A DNA stretch of 64,000 bases, from positions 700,224,217 to 700,288,216 of the forward strand of contig VDFB02270651.1 in NCBI GenBank assembly GCA_007258455.2, given 5' to 3'. Shown in pieces: positions 1-12,979 of the stretch. The stretch's first letter is position 1. Every line of letters starts with the position of its first letter. The notes below the pieces were generated by a model that saw nothing but the letters and a program-made list of their open reading frames with translations, made no database searches and was not told where the DNA came from. The translations under genes were made by a program, and so were the position numbers. This DNA comes from Sequoia sempervirens (lineage: Eukaryota > Streptophyta > Pinopsida > Cupressales > Cupressaceae).

Positions 1-1665
1 CTTAAAAAAATACTAAGGTCCATTGTTTCGTTGTTCCTAAACAAATGTCTTTATCTTATTTCATAATCTCATATGCATGGTTTTGCCTTTTAAAACTTAT
101 GTTTTTGTGTATCGATGTTGCTACCTTTATAACCTATGTAGCTATTTTCTCCACAATTGTATTACTATAGTTCTAAACTATTATTTTGAAGCCTTATTTA
201 CTGCTCATTTTTATTCATTGTTAAATTCTTTTATATCAATATAAATATATAATTTTTTACCATTACAATTACAATAAATTATTTATTTTAATTTCTATCT
301 AATCAATATTAATCATGTCACAACATCATAAATTTTATAAGAAAATTTCTTTAATTAATTATCACATATTTTACCTCTTTAATTAATCAATTAGCAGATA
401 GGCTACATATATTGTGAGATTTGAGTCATGCTACCATTTAAGGGTAAAGCTTCCAACTACATAAAAGCCAGATAAATATGGATTTGACAACTAGATAGGA
501 ACATTGTATTTCTATTTGCAATATTTTTTGTCAATTTGATAGCAACTTTCTTTGTTCATTCGCATTGCTTTATGTTTTAAATCTGTTTACAAATATTTCA
601 TAATCAAATAATACTAAAGAAAAAATTAAATTTATCTAAATTTTTTTCATTCCATTATTTAACACTTATTATTAATTGTTTAATCCAGCCACATACTCTC
701 TAACATATTAACAATAAATATAATATTTTATATTACAGATAAATATGAATAACATGATTTTGATAGCAATGAATGCCCAATAAACATTACCCAAAAATTG
801 GGAGAGATGCACTTTTCAACTTACAATATTAATATTATAATCACTCAAATTAAAATACCCAAACGACAATATCACACAACTGGGAGATGCCGTGTTTGTA
901 TACAATGAATCAAAATTTATGTTTTCATATCCTCCAAATTAACTAGATTTCACGCATCAAACGCCTGCTGCCGTCCTATATATAAAAAACCCAATACAGT
1001 CATATATATACATATAATTATTCAATAAATAAAATAAAATAAAATTCAAAATTGATATGATATTTTTTAGATAGATGTTTTTAAGATATGGTTTAGTCAT
1101 TTTGTATGAAGTATTCAATTTAATAATAATTGTTATATTTTTTCTTAATAGTTTGTTTATATAAAATAAAATAATATATATAATTTAATTGATGAAAATA
1201 ATAATATATTTTTTAATTATATCATCTACTATTTTTTTTTTTTTTAAATATAATTTATCTAATTATAATAATTAAACTAAAAAATAACTTCTAATTTAAA
1301 TATATATTCTTTAAATAAAAACAAAAATAAGATTAATTTACATAATATAAATTATCATTAAATTTAATAATTTTTTAAATATATTATATTAATTTAACTT
1401 TTAAATATTGAATATTAAAATTTGATAGTAACGTTTATCTGTAAGTAAAAAATAAATAAACTCCTAAAGATCCAATGGTTTAAAGAAATGTATTTATGAT
1501 ACCTAAATTTTCGATCCACACGTTCTTTTGATTGTAATTAGATTCCACTCCATGTGCTGAGGACGGCCAAAAAGTTTGAAGGATCAATTCCTAAATTTAA
1601 TATCCCTAAAGCTGACATTTGTATACAAATGCTAATTTTCATTTAGTTTTGGATAACGTTAAAGA

Positions 1666-1739
<74 letters not shown>

Positions 1740-3105
1740 TTTTATGTTTAGATATGTATTTTTCTATTAAATTTATTGTTTGATTTTCTTATGTCAATTT
1801 TATTGGTGTAGAATTAATTTCACATTCATATATTTTACTTTCAAATTTTAAAATCAAATTTAAATTTTGTCAATTTTATTTTGATTGTGATTTGATTTGA
1901 TATACATTTTACATGATTCATTGTAAGGATCTTTCAATTGAACACTAAAAAGAACCTATATCTAATCACCATTCTAATGCATTTGCATGGTCAAAGTTTA
2001 CTATTCTTGATCATTTGTACAACCATATAGATAGTTCAATAAAATAAAATGAGTGCATAACCTAGATCAAGCTAAAGATAGTTCAAATAAAATGAGTGCA
2101 TAACAATCTTTTTAATACATTTTTTTTTTTTTGAATGGCCAGGATTTAATATTGTATGAATGGTGTAGATTGATTGAGAGTGAGTGGAAAATCCTGATAG
2201 GCTAAAAATAGTCAAATAGTCAAAAAGGAATTATGTCCATTTTTTAGTAGGCTCTAAAATGGGTGAGGCTAATTAGTTATTTTTATCTATTTTAGCTAAT
2301 TGGTTGTGGGTGGATTAAAAATAGGAGGGAATAGAGGAGTTACGATGAAATATGAGTGGAAAATTAGATTTTTGTTATTTGTAGATAAATAAGTGAAAAT
2401 AGATTCAATTATTTATTTTAAAATAAATGAATGAGAATTAATCTAACTAACTAAATAATGTGAAATGTTTAATTAATTAGTGGTGGTGAATGAAAAGAGG
2501 AATTAACATGATAATGAGAAAATGTCAACACCCTAGTAAGATGGAATGTTAGAGGTAGTGAAATTTAAGTGTTTATGATTCACCAACTTCCTTAAGATAT
2601 TTCGAAATACCACTAGCCCTTAACAATGAGTGGAGAGTAAACTTTAAGGTAAACTAAAGAGCAAAAGTGTGATTTTTACTTGGATATCAAAACCATAAGC
2701 CACATGTCCAATATATGCTCACAAAAGCAACCTATATTTGTGAAATTGACCAAAAGTAAAGAAGATTGGCTATTTTGATTCAAAGCCAAAATATAGACAA
2801 TAAACATTTAGTTCCATCTTTAAGATAATCAAATTTTAGATCCACATTAAAGGTGTTCATCTTCATTGTTCTTAAACTCCAAACTTGGTATTAATTATTC
2901 AATTAGTGTTCCTCTAATTAAAAATAATCAATCTATTAGATTAACTTACATTTATATGTATGCAGTTCATTAGATTAAAATAGATTAAAATTAAAGAAAC
3001 GATTATCTTATTTCTTATTTTTGATGAACTCTTGTAATTTTACATCCCCTATAATTTGACATTAATATTATACTTTCATCATTATTTAAAATTAAAATAT
3101 TAAAA
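1..3105. repeat. Long direct repeat, copy A (partner at 30142-33380)
   Basis: Nearly every line of this stretch reappears in the same order and orientation at 30142-33380, with scattered single-base differences and a few short indels. The copy continues to the left beyond the window edge. No open reading frame of note occurs in it. Its right part, from about 1000, is also one unit of a diverged repeat family whose other copies start near 3655 and 12570. Apart from the TA microsatellite I see no genes in it. Confidence 0.9.
1669..1737. repeat. (TA)n microsatellite, about 34 repeats
   Basis: An uninterrupted TA dinucleotide run of 69 bases lies inside copy A. The same site in the second copy (31979-32007) has only about 14 repeats, so the two copies differ here by replication slippage. 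Confidence 0.97.
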
Positions 3106-3239
3106 CTTAGAAAAATAAGAAACATGAAATGTCTACATTAACTGCATAAATATATATATTTGATTCTAGACAGTGAAGCAAAATTTACGATAGCGGTGGA
3201 AGCTCATTAAACCTTTGACTCAAATAGGCTGTATTTTGC

Positions 3240-3540
3240 CTCTTCTTTCGCTGACATTAATCTATAAAAGGCCTTAGTGATTGGAAAATAAGAGTGGAGG
3301 CTTCCAGAACTTCCTAACATAACTGTAATCTATACCGCTTCTAGATTCTTCTACGATCTTTAACACCTACATTTACATTGGATTGAAGCCGTATACGTTG
3401 CAGATTTCAGGCGTTGCAGATTTCAAACTTTAGTACTGGCACCTGCGCGTCAATTTCTACATGAAGAGTTCTTCTTTACACAGACACCTGTAGGACGCCT
3501 CTCCGCATAAATAACGATCACATTCAGAAATTGTAAGTTG
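3240..3540 (+). promoter_or_regulatory. Orphan RNA polymerase II promoter with 5' leader exon and splice donor (putative)
   Basis: A TATAAAAG box lies at 3263-3270. It is followed by a stretch of more balanced composition with no long reading frame (about 3295-3532) that ends at a GTAAGT splice donor at 3533. The leader contains a short direct duplication of GTTGCAGATTTC near 3396-3425. The block is unlike the AT-rich DNA on either side and looks like a promoter plus untranslated first exon. No coding exon follows before repeats resume at 3655. A shortened, diverged version of the flanking sequence occurs at about 12420-12560, so this block probably belongs to the repeat family rather than to a host gene. 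Confidence 0.35.
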
Positions 3541-3654
3541 AAGCAATGGTTTTTTAAATGCCGGGGATTACGTTTCGTATACGTTAGCAATCTGCTCCAA
3601 AGTAGATTTCCCGTGATATCGTTACCCACGTCAAACTAATATATTTTTTAAATT

Positions 3655-4486
3655 ATAAAATAATTTCTTTAAGTAAATAAAGTAAAATAAGTTTTACATA
3701 AATAAAATAAAATAATATTTTTCATAAATAAGAATAATTATAAATCATTTTTAAGTAAACAAAATAATTGTAAATAATTTTTAAATAAATAGAAATTTTT
3801 TAAGTAAAATAATTTAAAATTGATATATAAATTTTAGATGGAGGTATTTAAGATATAGTTTAATCATTTTGAATGAAATATTTAATTTGATGGTAATTGG
3901 CGCGGCTTTATAGTGATGATTTGTCAATATAAAATAACAGAATTTTAATTGATGAGAGTACTAATATATTTTTGTAATTACATCATCTACTAAAATTTAA
4001 CTTTTTGAAAGTGCAATTAAAACCGATTTAATTTCAAAGTGACTTTAAAGAATAATATTTTTCTAATTATAACAATTAAACTAAAAACATTTCTAAATTA
4101 AATATATATTCTTTAATAAAAACAAAAAATATTATTTTCAATAATATTATTTAAATAATTATAAAAAATCATATCATATAAATTACCATTAAATCTAACA
4201 AATTTTAAATATTACTATATTAGTTTGAATTAAATATTAAATATTAAAATTTTGATAGTAACGTTTAACTATAATCATAATATATGTGCATGCAATTGTT
4301 TAAACAAATGCATTTATGATGCCTAAATTTTCGATCCGCACGTTCTTTTGATTGTATTTTGGTTTGATTCCATGTGCGGAGGACGGCCAAAAAGTTTGAA
4401 GGATCAATTCCTAAATTTAATATCTGATTAATCACTCTCTAATGCTAATTTGTATTTAGTTTTTGATTTGTCTCGAGTTAGATCAC
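3655..4486. repeat. Second unit of the ~2.6 kb AT-rich repeat family, left part
   Basis: This stretch aligns, with divergence and small indels, to 1021-1620. Shared landmarks are the ATTACATCATCTAC segment and the CGGCCAAAAAGTTTGAAGG segment. It continues after an inserted element (4490-5396) at about 5462 and, beyond a LINE insertion, at 9962. No gene is visible. Confidence 0.75.
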
Positions 4487-4489
4487 TTA

Positions 4490-5396
4490 GGGCATGTCCC
4501 CATGCGGCTACTTGGCTTATTTTGGCTAACAGCCACTGCTTAATATTTGTAGGAACATTTTGTGGAGCTGGTGGCCCCATGAATTTTATTTTTCTGCTTA
4601 TTTTTCCTGCTTATTTTTAAGTAGTCAATTAAAATTTTATTTTTTCAATTGTATAATTTTTTAAAATTATTATTTCCTTTTTCACCTTAACAATTGATAA
4701 TTGCCATGAGAAAAATAACAGGGATGCAATGTAGATTAAAAACTGCTAATATATTTATTAAATTTTAAGTTTTTACTGTTTGTTAATTAATCTAGGATCT
4801 AATTAGTGCAGATTTGTTGTGTTATTTATTATTGCAAGACAATATATCATATATCTGACTTTTTATGTTTGAACATAATTAGATGAAAGGGCTCAAAGGA
4901 GAAATTAACTGTATAGTAACTAAAATAAATAAAAAAATGAAAATTACGATTGAAAGAGGACAAACATTGAAGAATATAGATATAGAGTCTACAGTTTGAA
5001 AAGATTGTCAACAAAATAACAGCTGCAGCGCTGGTTAAATAGCATACCTTGATTTATTTGTATATAAGGTGTCCTTCAGAAACTTGTGTCCTTCAAAAGC
5101 TGTCCTCAGATCAAACGAAGCAGCGACAACAATGATTTGAGCACAGAACATGTAAATAGTATTTTGTGCAGGAAGGATAAATTAGAAGGGAAAAAATGAA
5201 ACAATATTAAAAAAAGAGGGAAATTACTATGTAGTGCCAAATGTCAATTTTTTTTTAATTTGTAGCAGCTGCTTATTTCCAGCCCCCAGTTTTTGCAAAG
5301 GCTATTGAAAATTTTTAAGTAGATCCTGCTTCAGGAAAATAGGATAAGATTCCAAATTATCCAAATTCCATTAATAAAAATTTTACATGGGGACAC
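4490..5396. mobile_element. Non-autonomous inverted-repeat DNA transposon (Harbinger-like, tentative)
   Basis: The ends share an inverted TGTCCCCATG motif (left 4495-4504, right 5386-5395 in reverse complement). Both are flanked by the trinucleotide TTA at 4487-4489 and 5397-5399, or alternatively by the hexamer CACTTA. The repeat unit around it is continuous in the copy at 1-3105, which lacks this 0.9 kb block, so it is an insertion. No transposase reading frame is present. The first four bases of the left end (GGGC) are not matched on the right, so the exact termini and superfamily are uncertain. Confidence 0.45.
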
Positions 5397-5461
5397 TTAA
5401 CTGCTTAATTTTAAGCACATAATTGAGTTGTTTAAGGCCCTTGCTTTGTATTTCTTTTTGT

Positions 5462-6102
5462 GTGAATAAATTTTCACCCCTCCTTTATTTCATTATGTTT
5501 TAAATTTATTTATGTATTTTTTTTTTCTGGATATTTAATGATTCATTATTTAAAAAAGGAGAGTCAATTTTCTCCATGTGGAATTAATCTAGCATTCATA
5601 TATTGGACTTTCAAAATTTAAAGATTCATTCACAAATTTAATTCTCTAAATTTTAAAAATAAAATTTCAATTTTGTCAATTCATCTCCATTTTATTTCCA
5701 TCATGATTTGATTTGATACACATTTTGTATGAATCATTATAGGAATCATTCAATTGAACTAGAACCTACTAGAATAGTTAATGCTATATATGTATGTATA
5801 TATTTTTATTTTAACTATATTTTTTATGTTTGGATATTTTATTTTGTATTAGATTTATTATTTGTTTTTTTTAAGTCAATTTTATGGATGTGGAATTAGT
5901 CTATATTCATATATTTCACTTTCAAAATGTAAAGATTCATTTACAAATTTGACTCTCAAAATTTTAAAAATTAAATTTAAATTTTGTCTGTACATCTTCA
6001 TTTCATTCCCACCATGATTTGAATTGATACACATTTTACATGAGTCACTATAGGAATCTTTCCATTGAACAATAAAAAGAACTTACTAGAATAGTTAGTG
6101 TT
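5462..6102. repeat. Repeat family, middle of unit 2, with internal duplication
   Basis: Two tandem versions of the segment beginning TTTATGTTTGGATATTT (about 5500-5770 and 5815-6085) resemble 1741-1960. The second one is split by the LINE inserted at 6103-9961 and resumes at 9962. No gene is visible. Confidence 0.7.
6088..6102. repeat. Target-site duplication of the minus-strand LINE, left copy
   Basis: The 15-mer AGAATAGTTAGTGTT here is repeated exactly at 9962-9976. It borders the LINE on both sides, and the LINE's poly(A) tail (seen as T residues on the plus strand) starts directly after it. Confidence 0.85.
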
Positions 6103-6897
6103 TTTTATATAAAAAGCAGCAAAAACAAGGGTGTTGTCCCTTCAATACAAGGCAACCACGACCATCCCAAGCAAGCACATTAACAACACAGTGACAATAG
6201 AGTAAACCAAGCCATCACCCACAGCAAGTCATATCAAAAACTCCAGAGTAACACTAACAACTAAGTAAATAAAAGAGTCCATCACGCAGGCATGATTCGA
6301 AGTACTCGAGTCCATAAACCCCCAGGGGTCAAGCCAGTCATAAAATAACAAAAACATAATAATAGTCATATGTAGCTAACAACCCAAAAATCTTAGAGAA
6401 CCCAAAGACCAAAACTAATCTTCCATCCAATGTTTGTCCTGAATAACAGTCGCCCAATTTGTCGTGAGGAACTTAAGCAGTTCCTTAAAGCTAGTGTCAT
6501 CCTCGCCATCATCCGTGGACTTGTCCTTCTCCAACAAATAAAGGCTAGTAGTCGACTTGTGCATGACTTTCAGGGCAAAGTGAGACACTTCCTAAACCTT
6601 CTTCTCTAGCCTCTCAATTCTCCCCTTCAGCTTGTCAACTTCAACCCAAGCCTCCTCCTTTTTATCATAATCTTCAGTCAAGGGGGCCTTTCCCTCCACC
6701 GTGTTAGAGGCTCAGGGCTTGATTTCCTTCACAATTATACGAGCAAGGCCCTTCTTCAAACTTTTAGACACATGGGAGGCACTGCTCATCGAGGCAAACT
6801 TAACCTCCTCACTAGCCACCTGTTCCTCCTGACTTTTGATGTCACTCCCATTACCCCTATCTAAATCCAAAACCTCTTTAAGACGTCCCACCTTGTC

Positions 6898-8312
6898 CTA
6901 CTTATAGACCAACCTATTAGATTTGTGAGGGGTATTTGTTTCTTCACTAATTTCAACATCAAAATCAATTTGGTGGAGGCAAAATTTTGTTTTCTTAGAA
7001 GTTTTGGCCTTAGGTCTCGGAGTGGGAGTAAAATGTTTTTTATCCTTAGCCTTCCCACCCAAACCCGTTGTAGGGGAACTGTCATGGGGAGGGGCTTTCA
7101 AAGTAGGGTTTTTTAAGCATTTTTTCTTGCTTGGGCCCGACACATCCATAATACTGGCAGAAGGGGGGGTAGAGGAAACTAAGGTTTCAACAAGAGCAGG
7201 TGGGCAAGGGACTTCTTGCACAGTGATAGGTTGAACATGGCAAAGGGCCATGTGAAAATGATAGAGCTTAGACATAAGGCCTTGGTGCAGAATAGTGTAA
7301 TTTTTTCCATAATTCGTAGCTTCATTAAACTCCGCAATAGTGCTATTCAAAGAGTGAAACAGAAAAAACATAATGGAAATATACTGGTGATTCCTAAGGT
7401 GGTTAAGGAAGTTAAAATGGTGATAGTAGTAGACCCCATACCTTCCTTCCAGCGTGAAGTACTTCATAACCACCATACAAATTGTATCCTACGGTTCCGG
7501 AAGCTCCTCCCATTCATAGCCACCCCATAGAATAATAGGCTTCTCCTCACCCCAGAAGAACTGGTTAAGACTAATTTGGTCTAGCACTTTCGTCATTTTC
7601 TTCTAGGTGTGACCATAATTCAGAAGCCCCGTAGCTCTTGCTATAACCTCCTTAGAAACTTCAAAAGAAATGCCACCAATGGTAACCCTACCATCCTTCC
7701 AGGAGGTGACAAACTTATGTGACAGGCCCTCGTCGTGCCCAGTCATGGCCTCCATATACTGGGCAATGCCACCCTCCTTGCAAATGTTCTAGATGGTGGC
7801 ATCCACTTTCCACTTGTCACACTTGTTTGGCTCCACGTGCACTCTGTCCCCACCCATAGAGCCCACCCAAAAGTTGCAGACCACCTTGAAAACAAAGGAA
7901 AAACCAGGGCACAAGTGATGGCAACCAATTCTATAAACATCCAGAGGGAAAAGGTCGATGAGAAGTGAAATGAGAAGTCAAAAAGGAAGGCAATAAATGC
8001 CACAACTCACATCCCACACAAAGGAAGCAACTCCCTCATGCAAAACATCCAAAGCACAAACTTGGGCATAATATCAGTGTAGGACTTAGCCCACTCAAAA
8101 AATCTAACAAATTCCACTAAATTATGAGGCTCGACACAAAAATTTAGGAGATTCAAAAAATGATGACCCCGTCCACCACTAATGGTAGAAAGGCACACCT
8201 TGTCATCAGCCCAAAAAAGGCTATACATGCCAAAGGATGATCCCCTAAAATCCATCACCTCACACAACGACCAATTATTCAAAAACATGCTCCCACCAAC
8301 AAACCTAACCAA
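6898..8312 (-). pseudogene. Decayed extra reading frame downstream of LINE RNase H
   Basis: After the RNase H domain the minus strand carries three consecutive open stretches (8312-8007, 8003-7743 and 7476-6898) plus readable sequence between them. The middle contains a run reading like KFVTSWKDGRVTIGGISFEV, followed by a segment on the pattern ATGLxNYGxTWKK. The end is rich in Pro, Ser and Lys. It is not gag, RT or RNase H. I do not recognise a named domain. It resembles uncharacterised proteins common in plant repeats, but that is recollection, not a search. It could be a captured host-type domain or a third LINE reading frame. Stops and frame changes show it is not functional here. Confidence 0.45.
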
Positions 8313-8350
8313 AGTTAGAAGGAGGCCTGGCTAAAATAGGTAAACACCTT

Positions 8351-9927
8351 TTAGGACTCATCATTTAAATTGCTAAGATCTTCCCTTAAAAAAGCCAAAG
8401 CCGAGGGGGGCAAAGAATCCACTTTTCGCCAACACCTTAGCCCTTCAATATCAAGACCCACCACCGTCAAATTGTCAACAGTCACATTCCCCTCCCTATA
8501 GACATGTTGGAAAGTAAAGTCATGAAGGCCATTTAGAAGGGAGAAAATATCCTCAATAATACCTTTTAGAGACCACCCCGAAATCATCTTACCTTTAGTG
8601 GCTTCCACAATTAACATCAAGTCACCTTCAATTTCCATAGTCTTGACACCGAGTGATAGCGCAATTCTAAGATCCCACAAAAGAGCCATACCTTCAACTA
8701 GATTACTAGTGTGATCCTTCAAAATCCCAACATAGGTAGCCACCAGGCTACCCATATGATCCCTGATAATACCAGCTCCAACTGCCATACCTCCTCTAGC
8801 CGCACCATCAAATTTTAGCTTAACCCAGGGTGGTTTAGGGGTTCTCTATTTAGTATTCTTCCTAATAATCCTTTTGGAATTATTAAATATTTGGAACTCA
8901 CTAGGCAATTTCTAAATAGTGGCAATACTTTTATCCCAAGAAATTTGGGGATTGCTAGGCGTCTTCCATTTACAGGTTGAAATGTTACCCTGGAGGAGCT
9001 TAATAAGGATTATCAGCAGACCATCCACACTATTTTTTGTCTCTTTGAAAATCCTGTTATTCCTTTCTTTCCACATACACTAGCAAATGTGAGGTGGAAT
9101 AAGTTGCCAGAGGAGTTTGATTAACAGATGTTTAGAGGGACATTTCCAATTTAAAATAAATTGGTGGATATCTCTACCAAAGATCTAGGAGATGTTCAAC
9201 CTTTTTAAAACCATCTACCAAACTTGGGAAGCAAACTGGCAGTGGATAAAAAGATGAGAGATAGTTTCTTCTTCTCTTCTGCAAAGTGTGCACCAATTGG
9301 GGAATTGAAAGCCCCTCTTAACAAGATTATCAATAGTTAAAATTTTACCATGAATTGAAGTCCACCAAAAGAAATTGATTTTAGGGATGAGCTAATGATT
9401 CCACACCTTTTTCCAACAATGCTCATCACCATCAAACTTAAGAAGCAAATGGTAAGTAGACTTAGCAATGAACTCCCCTGAGTGGTTCTTTGACTAGAAA
9501 ATTCTGTCCTTCTTGGGAAATAAAGGAAGCCTAACCATGTTTAGAAGCTCCTGGAGCTCTACCACCTTTGGAAGTAGGTCTGGCCAATGCAAGAAAGACA
9601 AATTCAACATTTTCCACTTAGCTCTGGGTAAGTATAATCAACAATGTATGTACCAATGAGATCTTTAGCATGTTCCCTCAATATGTTGAAATGACTATCA
9701 GCCAGGGGTCTGCCTCCAATCCAAGAGTCCTCCCAAAATCTAATTGATCTTCCATTTCCAATTTTGCATCTAACCCCCTCCTTCAAAAGGGATCTACATT
9801 TTAAAATGTTATTCCAGATTTTAGAGCCAGAAGGGAGCCCAACCATGTCCAAGGCTCTAAAAAAATGTCCCTGATTAAGATATTTAGCCTTCATTATTTT
9901 GCACCATTCAGCCTTATCCTGCACCAA
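8351..9927 (-). pseudogene. LINE polyprotein C-terminal part: zf-RVT region and RNase H
   Basis: The segment 9927-9604 reads SGSKIWNNIL, then IGNGRSIRFWEDSW, which is the hallmark spacer between plant LINE reverse transcriptase and zf-RVT. Between 9600 and 8860 the frame continues with stops through a Cys/His-containing zf-RVT-like stretch. The segment 8788-8351 is an RNase H-like domain: GAGIIRDHMG, then the EGDLMLIVEA core acidic motif, then REGNVTVDNL near the end. In an active enzyme these would remove RNA from the RNA/DNA hybrid. Several nonsense codons interrupt it. The reverse transcriptase core is absent because of 5' truncation. Confidence 0.8.
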
Positions 9928-9961
9928 ATTCCAGCCAATCTTGGCAATAAGAGCTTTATTC

Positions 9962-12570
9962 AGAATAGTTAGTGTTATATTTGTGTGTATATTTTTATTT
10001 TTATTGTACTTATTATGTTTGGATATTTATTTTTTGTAGTAGATTTATTATTTGGTTTTTGAAGTCAATCTTATGGGTGTGGAATTAATCTAGCATTCAT
10101 ATATTTCACTTTCAAAATTTAAAGATTTCTTTACAAATTTGACTCTCAAGTTTTAAAAACCAAATTTAAATTTTGTCAATTCATCTCCATTTTATTCCCA
10201 CTACGATTTGATTTGATACACATTTTGCAAGAGTTGTAAGAATCTTTCAATTGAACACTAAAAATAACCTATAGATCTACATAATCATTCTAGTGTATTT
10301 GTACAGCCAAAGCTTACTATCTTTGACCATTTCTACAACTATAGAGATAATCTTTCCAAGAGACTGAGTTAGGATAAATTGATCCTAGTGATTTGTGTAT
10401 ATGTAAAATTTATAACAAAAGGAAAAGAGATTAAAATAATGTTAAACCCTCTATTCTAATGCAAATCTCTCTTTGTTGAAGTCAATTGCTTGAGATGTAA
10501 TTAATGTGATTTGCTAAAGGACTCGTGCAAAATTTTTGTGTTATGTACATATTAATCCCTACATATTTTTTATTAAAGATTGAGTTGAGATTATAAATGT
10601 TCTATTGAAGATGTAGATGGTGAAGATTTAATATCTATGAACTATGGGGATTGATTGAAAGTGAGTGGAGAATCTTGATAGGCTAAAATTAGTCAAAAAA
10701 AAGGTGGGCTCTAAAATGTGTGAGGCTAATTTAGTTGTGCATGAACTAAAAATAAGAGGGAATAGAGGAGTTATGATGGAATATGAGTGAATAATTATAC
10801 TTTTATTATTTGTGGATAAATAAGTGAAAATAAAATTAAATAATTATTCTAGAATTAATGAATGAGAATTAGCCTAATTGACTAAATAAAGTAAATTATT
10901 TAATTAAGTAGTGGAGGTAAATGAAAAGGGGAATTAAAATGATAATGAGAAAATTTCAACAAGGTATTAAGATGGAATGCTAGTTGGAATGCTAGTTGTG
11001 ACATTAGAAGGTAGTGAAATTTAAATGTTTATAATTTGACAACTTCCTTAAGGTATTTCTAAATACTACTAGCCCTTAACAATCAAGGACATGCAAAATT
11101 TAAGGTGAACTAAAGAATTAAAGTGTTACTTGGAGATAAAATTCATAGGCCACATGTCAAATCTATTCATGGAAGAGACCTATATTCTTGAAATCCGCTA
11201 AATGCAAAGTAGATGGACTATTTTGATTCAGAGGAAAAGTAGAGACAAAAAATATTTAGTTTGAAGCTTAAGATAGTCAAAATTTTCAACCACATCAAAG
11301 TTATTCATCTTCATCATTCCTAAAACTAAGTATAACATTTAATCTCCTACCATAGTATTAATTATCTATCATTCCTACAATTGAAATTAATTAATCTAGG
11401 TAGACTGATGCTTATGTGTATTCATTGTATTGGATTAATTAAGATTAATATGGGGAAAAGGTTTTTATTCTTCACATTTTTGGTGAACTCTTATTTTACA
11501 CCCCCTATAATTTGACTTTAAAATTATATTTTCATTATTACTTGGTTAATATCTTCATTGTTGTATATTTATATTCTTTTTATCTAAGTAATATAGATAT
11601 CTTAAATAATTCAACACCTTCCTTAAGGCATTTCTAAATACCACTAGCCCATAATAATAAGTAGAAGACTTTAAGGTGAACTCAAGATTAAAAGTGTGAG
11701 ATTTACTTGGATATCAAATCCATATAGACCACATCCCAAATCTATACTCACAAAAGTGACCTATAGTTGTAAAATCGAGATGAAATATTTTGATTCAAAG
11801 GCAAAGTATAGGTAACAAACATTTAGTTCTAGTCTTAAGATAGACAAATTTTAGAGCCACATCAATGTTATTCATGTTAACTATTTATAAAACTAAGTAT
11901 AATCATCTTTTGCATTTAAACTCTTAGCTTAGCATTAATTATGCAATTATCACTCTTATTATGGTTAACTTACTTAAACTTTTATTAATGCAAAAGATAA
12001 TTATCAGTTAAAATGAAGTAATTAATTTAGGTTAACTAACACTTATGTGTATATAGTTATTGAATTGATTTAGATTAACATTAAGAAAAAGTTTCTTTCT
12101 TTCATATTTTTGGTGACTTCTAATTTTACACCCTTATAATTTGACCTTAATATTATTCTTTCAATATTATTTAAGATTAATATCTTCAATGTGTTATATT
12201 TATATTATTTTTATTTAAGTAATATAGATAACTTAAATACATCTAAAATGATATTAAGAATATATAATTTCTGAAATAAACAACAAATTTAATATAAACA
12301 TTTTAATATTATTTATCCTTATCTTTTAGATAAATATATTTAAAATTTCTATAAATTTTTTTAACATTTAGATTATATTCAATGATCTATCAACATAAAG
12401 AAGAGAGATGGTGTAGTTGTATGGACAATATAGCAAGATTTATGATAGACAATTGAAAGAAGCTCAATGTTTCGCTAACACAATCATTTTTGGAAATTCT
12501 ATGTTTCGATAACTGGAAAGAATTTTCATTTACGTTAGTAACGACGACAATATGCTCAAAAATTTACTAA
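9962..12570. repeat. Repeat family unit 2, right part
   Basis: This resumes the sequence broken at 6102 and runs parallel to 1741-3650, including the GATTGATTGAAAGTGAGTGG and CTTCCTTAAG landmarks. A segment of about 565 bases is duplicated in tandem within it (11037-12200). The end, 12420-12560, is a diverged and shortened version of the sequence around the promoter-like block at 3160-3650. No gene is visible. Confidence 0.7.
11037..12200. repeat. Tandem duplication of a ~565-bp segment
   Basis: The stretch 11037-11600 (starting near CTTCCTTAAGGTATTTCTAA) is repeated with divergence at 11603-12200. The sister copies at 2575-3060 and 32855-33330 contain it only once, so the duplication happened in this unit alone. 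Confidence 0.7.
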
Positions 12571-12639
12571 TAAAATAAAATAATTTCAAGTTTTAATTTA
12601 ATTAGGGAAGGGAAAACTATATATTTAGATATATTCTTT

Positions 12640-12975
12640 ATTATTTTATTTTTTTTATACACAAGTTTTGAGATTTGTATTAATTATGTAAAAAATTACA
12701 TTCATCTGCTATGCAAGAAATATTTCCACCATCTTTCATTACCAAAACCCGACCCAACCACCAGCACCGAAAAACCAGCCCAAAGACATACGTAAACCAA
12801 AAACCAAGCCATCCATGGCATACAGCCCGACCACCGAACAAAACCTACTTCCTCCCCAAAATTGGCCATGAGGGATCGACCCCAACCAGGAACTAACTAA
12901 ACCCTGACCACGTGATCGCCATCCTACTCACCCCCTCCACTGTCCCCTGTGTCCTCCCACTCCGCCACCATGGAT
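12640..12975. other. Short C-rich island in AT-rich DNA
   Basis: After a T tract at 12648-12658 the composition shifts abruptly to C- and A-rich sequence up to 12975, then returns to AT-rich repeat. A 61-codon open frame (12711-12896) has no recognisable similarity. The T tract on the left and an A run on the right (12977-12984) would fit a short retroposed fragment, but I found no convincing target duplication. Confidence 0.3.
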
Positions 12976-12979
12976 TAAA

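Larger units (their letters stand above)
6103..9961 (-). mobile_element. 5'-truncated plant L1-type LINE
   Basis: The element reads on the minus strand. Its 3' end abuts the left target-site copy with a short A tract, and its 5' end is truncated within the last part of the reverse transcriptase polyprotein, as is usual for LINE insertions. From 5' to 3' it carries the region before the zf-RVT domain, zf-RVT-like sequence, a non-LTR type RNase H domain, and then an unusually long 3' region with a separate decayed reading frame. All coding parts are broken by stops. It sits inside a unit of the AT-rich repeat family, so it is younger than that unit. Confidence 0.85.
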
